Shown one piece after another: positions 10,809 through 22,600 of a stretch of DNA of 64,000 nt. Every line of letters starts with the position of its first letter. Positions within the stretch are counted from its first letter, which is position 1. Source of the DNA: Motacilla alba alba. Its lineage: Eukaryota > Chordata > Aves > Passeriformes > Motacillidae. Made by a program: the position numbers and the translations under genes. The DNA is taken from positions 15,409,013 through 15,473,012 of the forward strand of contig NC_052026.1 of assembly GCF_015832195.1 (NCBI RefSeq). The letters run 5' to 3'. The notes below the pieces were generated by a model. That model saw only the letters and a list, made by a program, of their open reading frames with translations. It did no database searches and was not told the DNA's origin.

Positions 10809-13170
10809 TGCACTGCCAGTTGTTTTTTTAGGGCTCGTGAAAGTTATGGGGCCCTACATGAAGAAGGCATTACATTTTTTGATCTGCAGCCAGATTCCTA
10901 ATGAAATAGGAGGGCAGGAGGGAGGCTAATGTGATTCAGCATCTAAAAGCAAGCAGTTGCATCAATAATCTTTAGCACTGGCACTTGTGCTAAGACAAAA
11001 CATAACAGAGCTTAGAAGACAAGTTGTCAGTGTGATTTGGGGGCCTTTCAGTTATTCAATACAACTCCATTAGGTTTTGGAAGCATAAACAGGTAGCAGA
11101 GTTTTGTGCTGGTAATACTCTTAAACCAGTATGTAATTAAAATTGAGCTCTGTGGAGAATAATTCCACTACATATTACTAGAGGTGACCTCTCTCTTATC
11201 AGTCTCCAGTGAGCACCAGTGTTTGCTTTAGCTTTACCCATGTTCAGCCTAACAAACACAACCACGAAGCAACAGCCTGAAGAACTGAGCAGGGCACACT
11301 TGAGCTGTCTGCTCTGTGCCAAGCTCCCACCTCTCTGCTAGGGCAGCTTTAGGAGAGGAGTGCACTTACTTCCCCTGCTGCCCAGTATGTGCCTCACTTC
11401 CCTAAAGAAGTTATTTTTTAAATTAAAAAAAATTATGCAGAAGTTTTTTACTTTTTTTATGTACAAAACTTTGCAGTAAATAGTAAACTAGGTTAAAGGA
11501 GAGCTTTTCTTCCTGCTTTCAGCTAGAAAATACACAAAACTTAGACTGACCTTTAAGGCTAAGCTTTGCAAATCTGCCAGTGCAAGGAATTTGGGTAGGA
11601 TGAAATTCCCACCAATGAAGATGTCTCACTTCAAGTTAGTCTATGTATGATTTGACTCACACACAACTCAAGCTCACTGGAGTTGCTCACAGGGCCTTGT
11701 GAGGGTCTCCTGCAGAAGAGAAGCTCACTTTGAGTGATGTAGGACACCAAAAGAAGAGGTCATAGCCTTCAAGAAGGTGATCAAGAGTACAAACTGTTAG
11801 ACCCACCAGCCAAATATTCTTGGTTTTGCAAAAAAATCTTTCACATTAGATACTGAGGTTAAACGCCTATGATTGCTGGGAACAATGGGCTTTCCAATAA
11901 GAGCGTCCAAAAAACCTCATCTGTTCTTACAGCAGCATCTTCTCACTGCAGAAAATCTACAGTAGGAAGAGAACCTGGCCCATAAACTCTAGAATTTGAG
12001 AGGGAAAATTATCCACAGGGAAGAGGCTATGCTCCTCAAACAGCTCAGCAAAGCCAGGGTCATTCTTGAACAAGCTGAGCAGCAAAGTGATTCAGATGGA
12101 AGGTGCCAAAAGAAGAGCAAATGCTGGAGTCACAGCACTGTGAATCTTGGCTTCCCTCTTAACCACATGAGTCAGGGCAGTCCCTGGAAATGAGCTCCTA
12201 CCACTCATCTGTGGCCAGCACTGCCCACAGGCCACCTCGCAAACACACAGCTGAACTCTGAGAGGTTCAATTTTGTTTTTATTTTACCTCTTCAGATCTC
12301 AGGATGTTTACTTGCTTATGATGTAAACCACCTATATCTAAAAGCAACTCCATGGTTAAGACAATAATTGCTTTTGCTTAACTCATGCAGAAATATCTGG
12401 GAAAGGGAATGGTGAGAACCACCAGCAAAAGCTGATTTTGCAACACTATTAATTTTCCCCATTTGTCTTAAATACAGCCTTTTGTTCACTTTTCTAGATC
12501 TATATTGATATCAACATAAGTAGATTCTAAATTAAATGGGAAAATATCAGCTGGTGGGACAGTGGAAGGCAATGTGAACTAGTTTACAATGCAGCATGCA
12601 AACCCCTTCACTTCTATCCCTTACATTTATGACTTTCTCTATTTCTTGCCATTAATGCAGCTTGAATTGTCTCCTGGTCTCCTAACATGGAACTGTTGTC
12701 TGCCTTCTTCATTAATCTTCATAAATTTCAAGTACTACAATGGCCTGGCCTCCACCCTCCAGGGCAGGGGGAATTTGAGAGGGCAAATGTTTAGGGGAGT
12801 CAGTTTGAATGCCTGGCCCGTGTCCTACTGCACCCTGGTGGAGCCCAGGGTGAGAGGGCAGGAGGTCTTTTAACCCTCCTTGCTGATTTGCCTTTTCACA
12901 TTTTGCTATTTTTTTCCAAGTGCTTTTAAGTTCTCAGGGATGTCTTAACAATTCTGGCTGTGCAAGGGAAAAGGATGCAAGGATCCATGCACAATATTTG
13001 GATAATATTTGGATAGGGAATGTTGTCACCACTGGATATTGTCTGTATCTATTTGATGCAATGCTCCTGTGCCTCAATCCCTCTTCAAGCTCCTGGACGG
13101 GGCTGTGAGGAGAACACTGCAAAAAATTTCAGAGATTTTCAAAGTTTGCAATCTGAGGCTTTTATCTTAT
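10809..13170. other. Unique non-coding sequence
   Basis: About 2.4 kb of AT-rich to mixed sequence with no recognisable exon, RNA gene or repeat. An A/T-rich patch lies at 11408-11460. Open frames stay below 95 codons. Confidence 0.55.
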
Positions 13171-13171
13171 C

Positions 13172-13222
13172 AAAAAAAGAAAAAAAAAAAAAGAAAAAGA
13201 AAGAGAAAGAAAGAAAAAAAGG
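13172..13222. repeat. A-rich polypurine tract
   Basis: Fifty-one bases of A interrupted by single G residues, ending GG before CACC. It is a low-complexity simple repeat and could be the degenerate tail of a + strand retroposon, but no element body is recognised upstream. Confidence 0.85.
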
Positions 13223-13950
13223 CACCGCTTGCAGCTTGGTTCTACTGCAGAAAATTATACAGCAATTAATAACAATTTACAAGACGGCACAGCAAGTGCT
13301 AATAGGTATAAGGAGCAGGGTAAACAAGTATGGAAATATATCGAGAAAAAACTTTCACAGTGCAGTGCTGAATGTCCCTAGACAAAGAAGTCTTTTTTCT
13401 ATTTTATCTGGAAAAATATCCTTCCATAAACAAAAACCACATCAGTTGAGGTGCATGGTCCAAGACCTAAACAGAAAATAACCAAATTCTGTCCCCAAGT
13501 TTATTGAGTTTGGATTTGGGGGGTCTCTTCCCTGGGCATTGGGTAAAGTTTCCTTCTGGACCACTTTCCTCTGTTTGAGTGATGCCACTCAGAATAAGGA
13601 AAACAAAGAGAACTGAGTTTAAGCTTGTGGAAAGCTGACTGTCTCTGGAGGGAGCCAAAGTGGTAATAAAAACTGTTCTAATGATTTGATCAGCAAAACG
13701 AACTAAAAGCAAAGTTTGGAATTAATGAGAGCTCTAGATCAAAACTGCGGATGATTTTCCTCTCATTAGTGGTTTTTATCATCAGATGTTAGCATTGTTT
13801 GAATGAAATTCATTCAAAGACCTCAAATAAAAGCAGTATTTGGTAAAAGAAACTGTGATTTGGGTCTATTAACAAACAGAACATCTTGCTAAATAATTCC
13901 TTTATGCACTATTCAGTAATGATGTAAAGCTGGTGCCTTTCTGCTGCCTC
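13223..13950. other. Unique AT-rich sequence
   Basis: No gene or repeat recognised. AT content is high from 13.7 kb on and the sequence runs into the CNE-like shoulder of the CpG island. Confidence 0.5.
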
Positions 13951-14470
13951 AGTGAAACAGCCTTCAGAAAGATCATTAAACCGGCTTTTTGTGAGAGGAG
14001 CTAAAGAGAGCGACTGCAGCGTCTGTTATAAGTTTATATTTGTATTCAACTCAATTAGGCCCTGGGACAAAGATGAAAGCGCGGCGCAGCTCCCTCCCCG
14101 GCCCTTTCCAGCAGCCAGCTTTCTAAAGAAGCTGCTCTGGAGCCTGCTGCGGCCGGAGCCCGCGGCTTTCCGAGCGGCGCTGCCGCATCCCCGCGGCCGG
14201 GACGCGGCCGGGGCTGAGCGGGAGCCGCTCGCAGGATCCCCGCAGCCGCTGCCGCCGGGGGTGGAATGAAGGTACGAACGCAGCCACCGCAAATAACAAC
14301 AAACCCTCCTCCTCTTCTCCCCTTTCCACAGCTCGGGAATCATCCTCCTGGCTTTGTTTTTTCGCTTCCCAGCGGGGCCCCGCGCCGCGGTGGTTGCGGA
14401 GGGACGGATGCGCTGTCCCGGGGCCGCTGCCTGCAGGGCACCCCCGGAGCTCTGTCCCTGCTCCCCTCCT
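13950..14470. promoter_or_regulatory. CpG island with upstream TATA-like motif; candidate promoter
   Basis: From about 14078 to 14470 there are roughly 40 CpGs by hand count in otherwise CpG-poor DNA. The AT-rich shoulder at 13965-14075 carries TTATAAG (14026-14032) about 30-40 bases before the GC-rich segment, a plausible TATA position for a + strand start near 14060. Candidate first-exon ends include AAG|GTACGA at 14271/14272 and a strong acceptor (polypyrimidine then ACAG) ending at 14331. The 105-codon frame at 13952-14269 and the 156-codon frame opposite are probably CpG-island frames rather than proteins. Which strand is transcribed, if either, is not determined. No adjoining coding gene is visible, so a non-coding RNA start is the main alternative to an orphan island. 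Confidence 0.5.
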
Positions 14471-15074
14471 GCATTCCCGGGAGCTGCAGCTGGCAAAGGG
14501 ACTGGTTCTATGCCTGCTCCTAGGGCTGGGTGGCCGGGAGGGCTTTTCTATCCTGGTGGAGTCGGGGAAAGTGGCACCGGGCTGTGGAGCAGCCCAGGCT
14601 CACACGGGCATCCCTGGCACTGCATCCCTGGCATTGCAGAGCCTTACCAAGGGGCTCCATCCCCAACAACTCCAGCCACCTGCCTTTCATTCCAGCCCCA
14701 CAGCTGGCACCACTAGCAGATTATTTTTTTTGGTAAAAAAATCCAGAAATGCCTGGCTAGCTTCACGCTGGAAACCCCCTTGGTCCAGTTCATGTGGACC
14801 AGCCTCTTCCAAGAGAAACATGTTCTGTCAGAAACGTTTCACCTGCTCACTAAGTACATTCACTACACAGAGCCTTTTTATAATGTGCTAATTTATTTTT
14901 AGAAACGGTTTTATATCGCAGAGCACCCTGAGTGCCTTTGGCAACTTCAGGTACTTCAGAAATAAATGTATTATTATTCCTCTTTAGAGATTTAAACTGT
15001 ATGTTAAGTGGTTAAAAGTAGCCATTACATGGTTGGTGGCTTTTTCTTTTATTGGTTTTCCCAGTGGCAATTTT
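14471..15074. other. Unique sequence beyond the CpG island
   Basis: GC-rich at first, then AT-rich. The 165-codon frame at 14394-14891 begins in the CpG island, overlaps other frames in the same strand and has no recognisable domain. No repeat was identified. Confidence 0.45.
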
Positions 15075-15124
15075 AATACTGAATTTTATTATTTTTTATT
15101 AATTTTATTATTTATTTATATTAC
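15075..15124. repeat. A/T-only low-complexity stretch
   Basis: TTTTATTATTTTTTATTAAT-type sequence made almost only of T and A, ending TATATTACAG. It is a simple AT-rich repeat. The final polypyrimidine-poor ACAG is a weak acceptor at best. Confidence 0.75.
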
Positions 15125-17390
15125 AGCCTTTTAACCCTTAATTTAGGAAGAACCAGTCCCAAAAACAGGATCTGGGTGCCTGACTGGCAAAAGAAGTGCC
15201 TAAGGCCAAAGCTGTGAGCCTGAAAGCTCCTGAGCTCTTGAGGCATTAAAATAATTTTCTGATCTAACTCTTCCTTGTCCTCTCCAGTTCTGCTCTTTCT
15301 CCTTCCTGGAAGACTGAGCACTGTAGCAGAAGCAGGACCTCCCATTGCCTGGATTTTGAGGAGCTTAATCTGATTATCATTTTTCAAATTGCACTTGACA
15401 TACCCATCAGGTCACAAACAAACAACTGTTTCCTTCTCTTCAGAGAAGAACTCTTTAGTACATGGTGTACCAAACTGTGGTTGAAAGTTTCTTTGGTGTG
15501 TAGGCAGGCCAGATTGATCACCCTGCTCTGGAGGAAAGCAGCCCGTATCTCAAGGAGGCAACTTTTACACCACATCCTGGACTAGTCCACCACACATGGG
15601 CCTTGCTAGGTGGCTTCTCTGTGCAGAAGAACTCATGATTCATTACCCAAAATCAAAGCCTCTGGAAACAACTCCTCCTGCAGACCAGAGAAGAGAGAAG
15701 GCTGAAGAGAGAAACCCAAGGAATAGGCTATAGGATCAAATATCTTTACTTTCCAGGGAAAGACACAAAATACTTTCTTGTCAACATTGGGGATAAAGAG
15801 CATCCCTGAAACTCTCAGTAAGGCACCTGCACCTTAGAGATATCAGGGGGTAAAAACCTACTCTATTTTCATTATCTTCTCCTAGGTGAAACTCCAGCTA
15901 ACTGCTCATGGTGCCTTTAAGCAGCTCCTCTTCTGCATGCACCTGGGCTCAGATCTCCTCTGCTCCTTGACCCTTTGTGCTAAGCCAACCCAACTTCAGA
16001 TTTTCAGTTTCCATCCCAGCAGCCAGCCATTCAAACTGTGTATCTCACAGTATTTAACTTTGTGGACCAAAGAAGTTTTCATAAAGTTTGAAAGGCAGTC
16101 TGGAAAAGCTTTCTGTCTGGAAAGGACTGAGCAAACTTTCTGAACTCAGGCATCTGGAACTGAATTTTGCAGCTCCTGAGTCTGTCCAGTCACTCAAGCC
16201 CAAGAGCAAAACAAAGGTTACATGGCAACTTAGAACATGCTCTGCTGGGATTGCTGTGGTGGGTCAGGTAAGATTTCCTCACGTGCCTTCAGAGGAGTGA
16301 CTGACTCAGATTGTGAAGAGCTACCATCATGCTAGCTCTGCATGCAACAAAGCAGCGCCTTCTCTTGAGGCCAAGATCCAACTGCTGTTACTTAACCTGT
16401 TCTTCAGTTTTAGAAGTCACCATCCACTAACCTTCCCCATGAAAGCAGCAGTCAGTGTGCAAGGACAAGAGCCAGCTGATTGGATCCGATGGGCTGCTGC
16501 TCCGAGATCTAGTCTGTGGCACTGAAATGCCTCTTCACCCAATCTACCAAATTACCAAGGAGAACTCCAGCCAAGAGCAACACTTAGTGGGCTGCTGATG
16601 CCAGGAGGACAGTGAGCCACAGACAGAGACTGTGCAAAGCTGGAAATTTCTTCTGAGCCTCTTTGAAGAGTTTGGGGCTGTTTTGTGAAGAGATGCGTTT
16701 CCTACCTGCCCACCTACTTCATCCTGACTTCAGTACACATAGGTAAAAGGGTGGCTACAAGTATATGCCTGAACTGATTCTTATTTGTTAAAGAAATTTA
16801 GGCAGGAGTCTAAAATTGGGTAAGATTTAAAATTTCACTACAAGATATATATGCAGGTTTTTAACTACAAAAAATGCTGATGATCAAACCCTATTATATT
16901 TGTCATTATATAATTAGAAGTAAACTGTTATAATTGTACTAGTATAATAGAGGTTAAATGACAAACGACTTCTTCATGAGAAGAAAAACAGTCAGAAGCA
17001 GGAGCAACCTTCTCAAAACCATGGTCAGCATGGTCAGCTGCTGACAAAGAGCCAGCACTGACAGGAGGGGCAACGAGCAATCAGATCCACCAAACAGGGA
17101 GCAGGGAACAAAAAGCTCTCAAGAAATTGGTCTCCTCAGTGCTTATAAAAATCAGCAGTAGTGTCTCCACTGGTTTTGACAGGTGCTGGCTGAGGTGCTA
17201 TATGTAAAGTCCCTGGCACTCTGTTAAGACAAAAACTTCATTCCATTCAAAGCTTTATTAGCATCAAAATTTCATAAAGACTACAGAATTGGATCTGAAA
17301 AGTTTAATTTGTTGAAAATCTGGCAGCCTGCATAGAAATTCTAGGCACCTGGCTTCAGCATTGCTCATTTTTCTCCAGTTTCATCCACGG
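15125..17390. other. Unique non-coding sequence
   Basis: No gene recognised. One splice-like pair stands out: TTTTGCAG ending near 16171 and GTCAG|GTAAGA near 16267. It bounds about 96 bases open in one frame, but the peptide has no recognisable identity. Everything else is ordinary mid-AT sequence. Confidence 0.5.
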
Positions 17391-17760
17391 TGCTATTATT
17401 TATTTAGTTCTGCAAGTTTTGAGAGGAATGCTGCAATGTGAAACATATCACTTGCAGAGAGCCACAGTTTTGGCAGCCCTAACAAAACTAATGCCAACTC
17501 AATGCAAATCTCTTTCTGCTTGTTTGCATGTATTATAACGGCGAGAAATACTTTTTCTTAGCTGCATTTATTTGTAAAGTGTCTGTCAATATTGTGTACT
17601 TAAAGTGATACCAGCAAAGTTGAGTTATCCAGTAGGAATTATCTGCTTGATGTTTTAAGTGTTGTTACACATATGCCCTTCATTGGTTTTTACATGTTCT
17701 TTGAATTCTGAAAAACTTTCTTTAAAATATTGATTTGTGTTAAAAAGCAAAGATTGCATC
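17390..17760. promoter_or_regulatory. Candidate regulatory element with octamer motif
   Basis: An AT-rich, repeat-free block with a perfect octamer ATGCAAAT at 17502-17509, a second half-type TTTGCATG near 17523, and a lone CpG in ATAACGGCG. The sequence texture is that of deeply conserved vertebrate enhancers, and POU-domain factors bind the octamer. Conservation is not shown. Confidence 0.3.
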
Positions 17761-19269
17761 ATTGCATGGCTTTAACAACTTGAAGATGTCAGATGTATTT
17801 TTGAAGCTGCCCTGCACACAAGGAAAGAGGGCTGGGGTAGTCCTGCAGCAGAGGGATTCTCACAGCCCTGCAAGCTGTCAAATCTTTGAAAGGAGCCAGG
17901 TTCTCCAGCAGGTTTCTACATCTGGTGTGGCCTTGTTTTGATTAACCCCCAGCTCAGCTAGATAACAATGTCCCACAGAGTCCTGGTGGGATGTAGCTCA
18001 GCGTGGGGCGCTGGCTGTGCCCTGCAGGGGAGCCATGGCCTGAGCCAGCTGAGCAGGTGGACAAGCCAAGGTTTAAGCTTTACAAACAGCTGAATTTTGG
18101 AGAGGAAAGTGAAAATGCAAACTCATGCCTGAAAGCTCAGGAAGGCACCAGTCCCACCAGGGACTGACTGCCAGATCCAGCCATCTGAGGACTGAATGGC
18201 ATTCAGTTATTATGGCTTGGGGTCGCCCTACAGCTACATCTGGTGCTAAATGTGTGCTCTCTAATACCCACGGGCTGCTATGGTCTAGATAAAACCAGAA
18301 CATTGACATGATCTTGACTGCTCTGTACAACAGCATTAATGTTATTACACACCATGTCTTATCCTATAAACAGTAGGGATTAATTTATTTTATATCCCCT
18401 GAGTGTTTATTAAATTTATCTAACTCCAAAGCACAGCCACTTATCACAAATCACCCCCAGCCATGCAACAAATTCCAGCTCTTTACCCCACATTCATTTT
18501 CCTGAACATCCCTGCAAAACAAGCGTTGCCAGCATGCAGCTGATGTACATGAAAGGTAAGCAGTAAAAATTTGCAAACCAAGATCAAGAGCAGGTGCCAA
18601 TCCCCGAGAATGTATTCCCTAAGCAAACACCTTTGGGGTTTAAATTTCTGATTTATTGAATCAGTGAGAATGCAGATGTTTTTGGAAGGTGGCTCCCCTT
18701 TGGAGGACATTACCTTTTCACCTCCACCATAAGCTGATGGATGAATGCCAGCATATGAACAGAGTATTGAAATCAGAGCAGTAATCTCAGCCTCACTGAT
18801 CACAAGCACTTTTGCGTGCTTTTTTTTTGCAGGTTTCCAGTTTACCTCAAGACACAAACAAACCTACAGGCAACTCTGGTAATGAGGGTTTGAGGTTCTG
18901 CACTTGACTCAATTAGTGACTCACGGAGCATCCCTGCACGTCAGCTTACGCCTCTCCAAACTGTGCTGAAGCAGACAGGGCTATTTTGAGGACTATTACA
19001 CAAGTTAATTTATATTTCTAAGGTTAAAACAAACATTTATGCAATTTTCTTGGTTTCACTGGTGCATCATACACTCAGACATTGTGTAAAATCAATTAAG
19101 AAAAGAGGTATCTCACCTTTTCTCTCTTTCACATGTACTTAAAAAAATCAAGTAACATTCTTAGTTCATAATTAAACAGAAAGGAAAAATTCTCTATTTT
19201 TTTCTCCTCTAAATATGACCCTGGTTAATTCCCAGCTGAAATAATTTGCCTGAAATCCCCTATGAAGTC
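17761..19269. other. Unique non-coding sequence
   Basis: Mixed sequence with no recognisable gene. A strong donor-like AAAG|GTAAGC sits at about 18556 (+), but no convincing acceptor-bounded exon goes with it. The 124-codon minus-strand frame at 18483-18857 is unrecognised. Confidence 0.5.
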
Positions 19270-19305
19270 TGATCCTGTGCCACTAAAGCGAACGGGAACA
19301 CTGCC
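19270..19305 (+). repeat. Old interspersed repeat fragment (TCAATGG-core family)
   Basis: TGATCCTGTGCCACTAAAGC followed by GAACGGGAACACTGCCA resembles the recalled TGATCCTG...GAAGTCAATGGGA...TGCCATTGAC core with many substitutions. It is short and decayed. Confidence 0.4.
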
Positions 19306-20162
19306 ACCCATTCCAGCACGAGCAAGAGATCACCTTGTGTTTCTGCAGGGGATCTGAGGAGCATTAGACCCTGCAAATCAGAAGTAAAAGGGATTTATTG
19401 CCCAGATTCCTGTGACTAGGACCAAAGCTGGCTGGTCCTTGAGGAGAGGGCTGGAAGAGAGACCCGCAGGTACCTGAACAAGGGGAAGGTGCAGGTGGGA
19501 GAAACACCTGGCAGCTGCTCTGTGCCTCTGCTGGGAAAGGGGAGGGCACTCAAGGGAACTGTGCCTTGTCTCCCCGCTCCACTGGTGTTATCTGGGAGCG
19601 CAAGCTGCTCGCTGGAAGCCAGCAGTGCTGGATTTCCCCTCTCCTGGGGAGCCACCATCCTTCCCCATGCTGCCACCCAGCTCAAGTCCTGCTCCCTGCG
19701 CTTCCCCGTGAGTCCACGTCTCACCCAGCACCACAAACTGCCCCCCTGCAGTGGCTTTCCTTGTGGGGACATCCCAGGGGAGATCTCTGTACCCCTGCAG
19801 AAATGCAGAGTCCCTCCACGTGAAGGACTGCAGAGTTCCACACGAGCCCAGACACCAGCGCCAAACGCTGTCAGGAAGAGAATTACTTTTGATTAATGGG
19901 AAAGGAAAGTTAATTGTCATTCGGTATAAATGTCAGAGTGGAAACTCAGCAAAGATAAAACATCACTTTCCAACAAAAAGGAAGGGATGATTTCCATGGT
20001 GCAGCCTAAGCCTAGTGCTTAACGCGGATGAAAAAAATACTATTCAGATCAGCTCCTTGGGAGATCAGGATATTTTAGCTTTTACTATCTCAGGGACTCG
20101 CTGTGTAACTCCCCGATGCACAAAGCTCACGGAGTTGTTCACATTTCTCTGGGCTGGATGTG
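19306..20162. other. Unique mid-GC sequence
   Basis: Overlapping frames of up to 141 codons on both strands with no recognisable product. GC content is higher at 19400-19870 with few CpGs. Confidence 0.45.
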
Positions 20163-20242
20163 CAGCTGGTGTAAATCACTGCGACGGCTCTGACTTTGGT
20201 GGCATCTTGCCAGCTTACTCCAGTGAAGGATTTGGTGCAGAA
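20163..20242 (+). repeat. Old interspersed repeat fragment (GTGTAAAT / TTTACACC stem family)
   Basis: CAGCTGGTGTAAATCACTGC continues with a TGACTTTGGTGG centre and ends GCCAGCTTACTCCAGTGAAG GATTTGG. This matches the layout of a remembered amniote repeat with an AGCTGGTGTAAATC arm, a TGACTTCAATGG centre and a GATTTACACCAGCTGAGGATCTGG arm. The two arms are imperfectly complementary, so the ancestral element could fold into a hairpin. Confidence 0.5.
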
Positions 20243-20399
20243 ATGTTTCCCAGTGTATAAACTTCTGGTTATGATAGACAGTTTCTGGGCTCCAGCAGGG
20301 ATTGGTGATCTGAAAAGGGGGTTATGGGAATTGGCAAGATATGAAATGGTGTGGGAGAGCTGCAAATATTTAATTTCCTGTGAAATAATTCTCTGGTGG

Positions 20400-20467
20400 C
20401 TATATATATACACATATACACATACACACACACATATACACACACACGTGTATGTGTGCATGTATGC
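20400..20467. repeat. TA/CA dinucleotide microsatellite
   Basis: Alternating TATATATA and CACACACA blocks followed by CACGTGTATGTGTG form a compound alternating purine-pyrimidine tract. The CACACACACGTGTATGTGTG end is nearly self-complementary. Such tracts can adopt Z-DNA or cruciform forms and are usually length-polymorphic. Confidence 0.9.
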
Positions 20468-20930
20468 TGTTCAGCAAGTTACAGCCTAAAATTAACAGAT
20501 TTCTTATCTCCCATGGACCTCTCCTGGCAACAATGGTCTGCCCAGGAGCGTCAGCAGGAACTCTGCTCCCTTTACCCCAATACCACACCTTCCAGCCCAA
20601 ATTGACTCCTGAGATGGTTTCCAGCTCCCTGGCTGCAAAGCCAGTTATGTATTTAAAGAGGAAATATGCTGGGGAGGAGCTGGACCACTTCAATGCCTGC
20701 AGAGAGATTCCAGACTCGTGCACCTGCCTCTCCCCATGCCCGCAGCCAAATTTAAATGCTACGGCCCCTCCATGGAGAAGGGGGCACAAGTTGGGGCCAC
20801 GGCTGTTCCCGGGCTGTAAAAATAGAGACAGATGCTTGCCTGAGAAGAGGAAGAATGTGAGGCTTCTTTGAAAGCTGAGTGTGAGCAAGTCCTGACACCT
20901 CCTGGCTCTTCACCTCGCTGGAAAAAGTTC
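20468..20930. other. Unique non-coding sequence
   Basis: Two overlapping frames (139 codons + and 162 codons -) cover this stretch and neither gives a recognisable peptide. No repeat was seen. Confidence 0.45.
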
Positions 20931-21400
20931 TTGTGCATTTGGCACGTGCGTGGGGACACACACGGCCGGCACGGAGCAACAAAAGCTGCTGGGAGCTATA
21001 GAGAGATGCTTCTAGCAGGGCTCAAAGGGGGGGTAGGGGGGGGAAGCCTGCAGTTGTTTGTTTTCAGCCCAGCTTGATTAAAAATCCCCAAACCAACCAT
21101 CCAAAACAAACCCCACCCGCAAATTCTCTGCGGCATCAAGCAGGAGCGAGAGGAAAACCTCGTTCTGCGCTTGTTGTCTTCCTGCCCCTCGGCCCGGCAG
21201 GGTGGAAATCTGCCGGGCTGCCTGTTTCCCTGTTTTCCACCCAGGTGGACAAACACACAGACTGGGGAGGGGGGTGAATGTAATTTGCTGTTTCAGAGAA
21301 AAGTGAGGTCCAGAAAGGGAGTGAAAGTGCTGATCCCAGGCCAGAGGGAGCCCTGCCTCCCCCAGCAAACAGCGCACCCGGGCAGTGCCCCCTTTCACAC
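20931..21400. other. Moderately CpG-containing GC-rich stretch with G-runs
   Basis: Scattered CpGs from 20945 to 21395, more than in the surroundings but sparser than in the islands at 14 and 60 kb. At 21027-21043 seven G residues, TA, then eight G residues occur on the + strand. It might be a weak orphan CpG cluster. No promoter motif or exon is recognised. Confidence 0.4.
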
Positions 21401-22320
21401 CCCTCCCCTCACAGCTTTGATGGAGAAATGAAGGAAAATACGGTATTTTTATATTGTCCTTTCAAGGAGATCTCTGTTTGCATAGTTGGATCCCCCTTCC
21501 TCCACACAGCACTAACATTAGTGTGACCTTTTCCTGCTAATTGGAAAATCTTACGGAAATAAAGCCTGTCAGAAAATGAGAAGTGTCTCCCCTTTAGGCT
21601 GGCCAAACGACCTCAGAGGGGGAAAAGAAGTTCTGAATTTCTGCTCCTTCTGCACACACTGCAAAATCTTTATTACTTCGGAGAGCCTTGAAACCCAGTA
21701 ATGCCCCTCCAGTGCAAAGAGAAGTAAATAAATTTCTTCTTATGACCACTTTGGAGAAACACACAACCAGATTTACTCAGCAGGGATAGATACTGGACAA
21801 GATAATGAAGAGAGAATAAGAATATGATAGGGGTTTACAGCCTCTTCTGTCTCTTTAAAGTGTTTTAATCCTTCAGAAACAGGATATCGGGTCCATTTCC
21901 TTAAAGATACAGTATCCCTTCTGGGACAAGTAATGTTATAAAAACCTAAGATGTAACATCTATCTCACAATATTGATTGGCACTTTAGTGTGATAAAAGG
22001 GGTTGAACCTGAAGGGGAAAAAAAAAAGAAAAGAAAAGAAAAAATGGTAAACTGGGATTACTCTTAGAAGAATTGAAAAAAAAAGTCCCTATAACACCAG
22101 GTCAAACTTTCAAAATATTTTTTTAACATGGAATTGAACCAAATGCCATTTCAATGATTGTCTAGGCAATTCTCTTGATTTTTAAAGCATACAGATCCAT
22201 GTTTGTAGCTTTATGACCAGCTGGTGCTAGAGCTAGCTCCAGCCCCAGCCCCGGCACAAAGCCCTGTGAATATTTTCTGTGCTCCAGCAGAGGAAAAAAA
22301 AAAACAAAGAAAGGGGAAAT
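21401..22320. other. Unique AT-rich sequence with a purine tract
   Basis: An A-rich purine tract with GAAAAGAAAAG pattern lies at 22011-22044. The block 21650-21790 is repeat-free and regulatory-like. No gene was recognised. Confidence 0.5.
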
Positions 22321-22600
22321 TTCAAATAAAGAGATACGCTTTTGTTATTAACAGCAAACAAAGGAAACACAATTTTAAATGACTCTCTGGTTCATTTAAA
22401 AAATGCCCTTTTTAGACAGCATCACCTGTTTTTCGGAAGAGCTTTGAATGAAAACATTGAAACAACTGTCATCATATGGATACATCTACAGTCATTCCTG
22501 AATTACTCAAAGTTAAAATAACAGAGACACAAAGACTGCTAACAATTACTCATTTAAGTAGCTCTTACTCATAGGAATAGTCTCATTGAAGCCTGTAGAT
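22320..22600. promoter_or_regulatory. Candidate conserved non-coding element
   Basis: A repeat-free AT-rich block with TTGTTATTAACAGC near 22343, an ACAAAGG SOX/TCF-type core near 22358, and E-boxes CACCTG near 22425 and CATATG near 22475. Both strands lack long frames. Called from texture and motif density only. Confidence 0.25.

Noticed and set aside
10592..10813. Phe/Ser-rich minus-strand frames as membrane peptides
   Set aside because: They are translations of a low-complexity purine tract.
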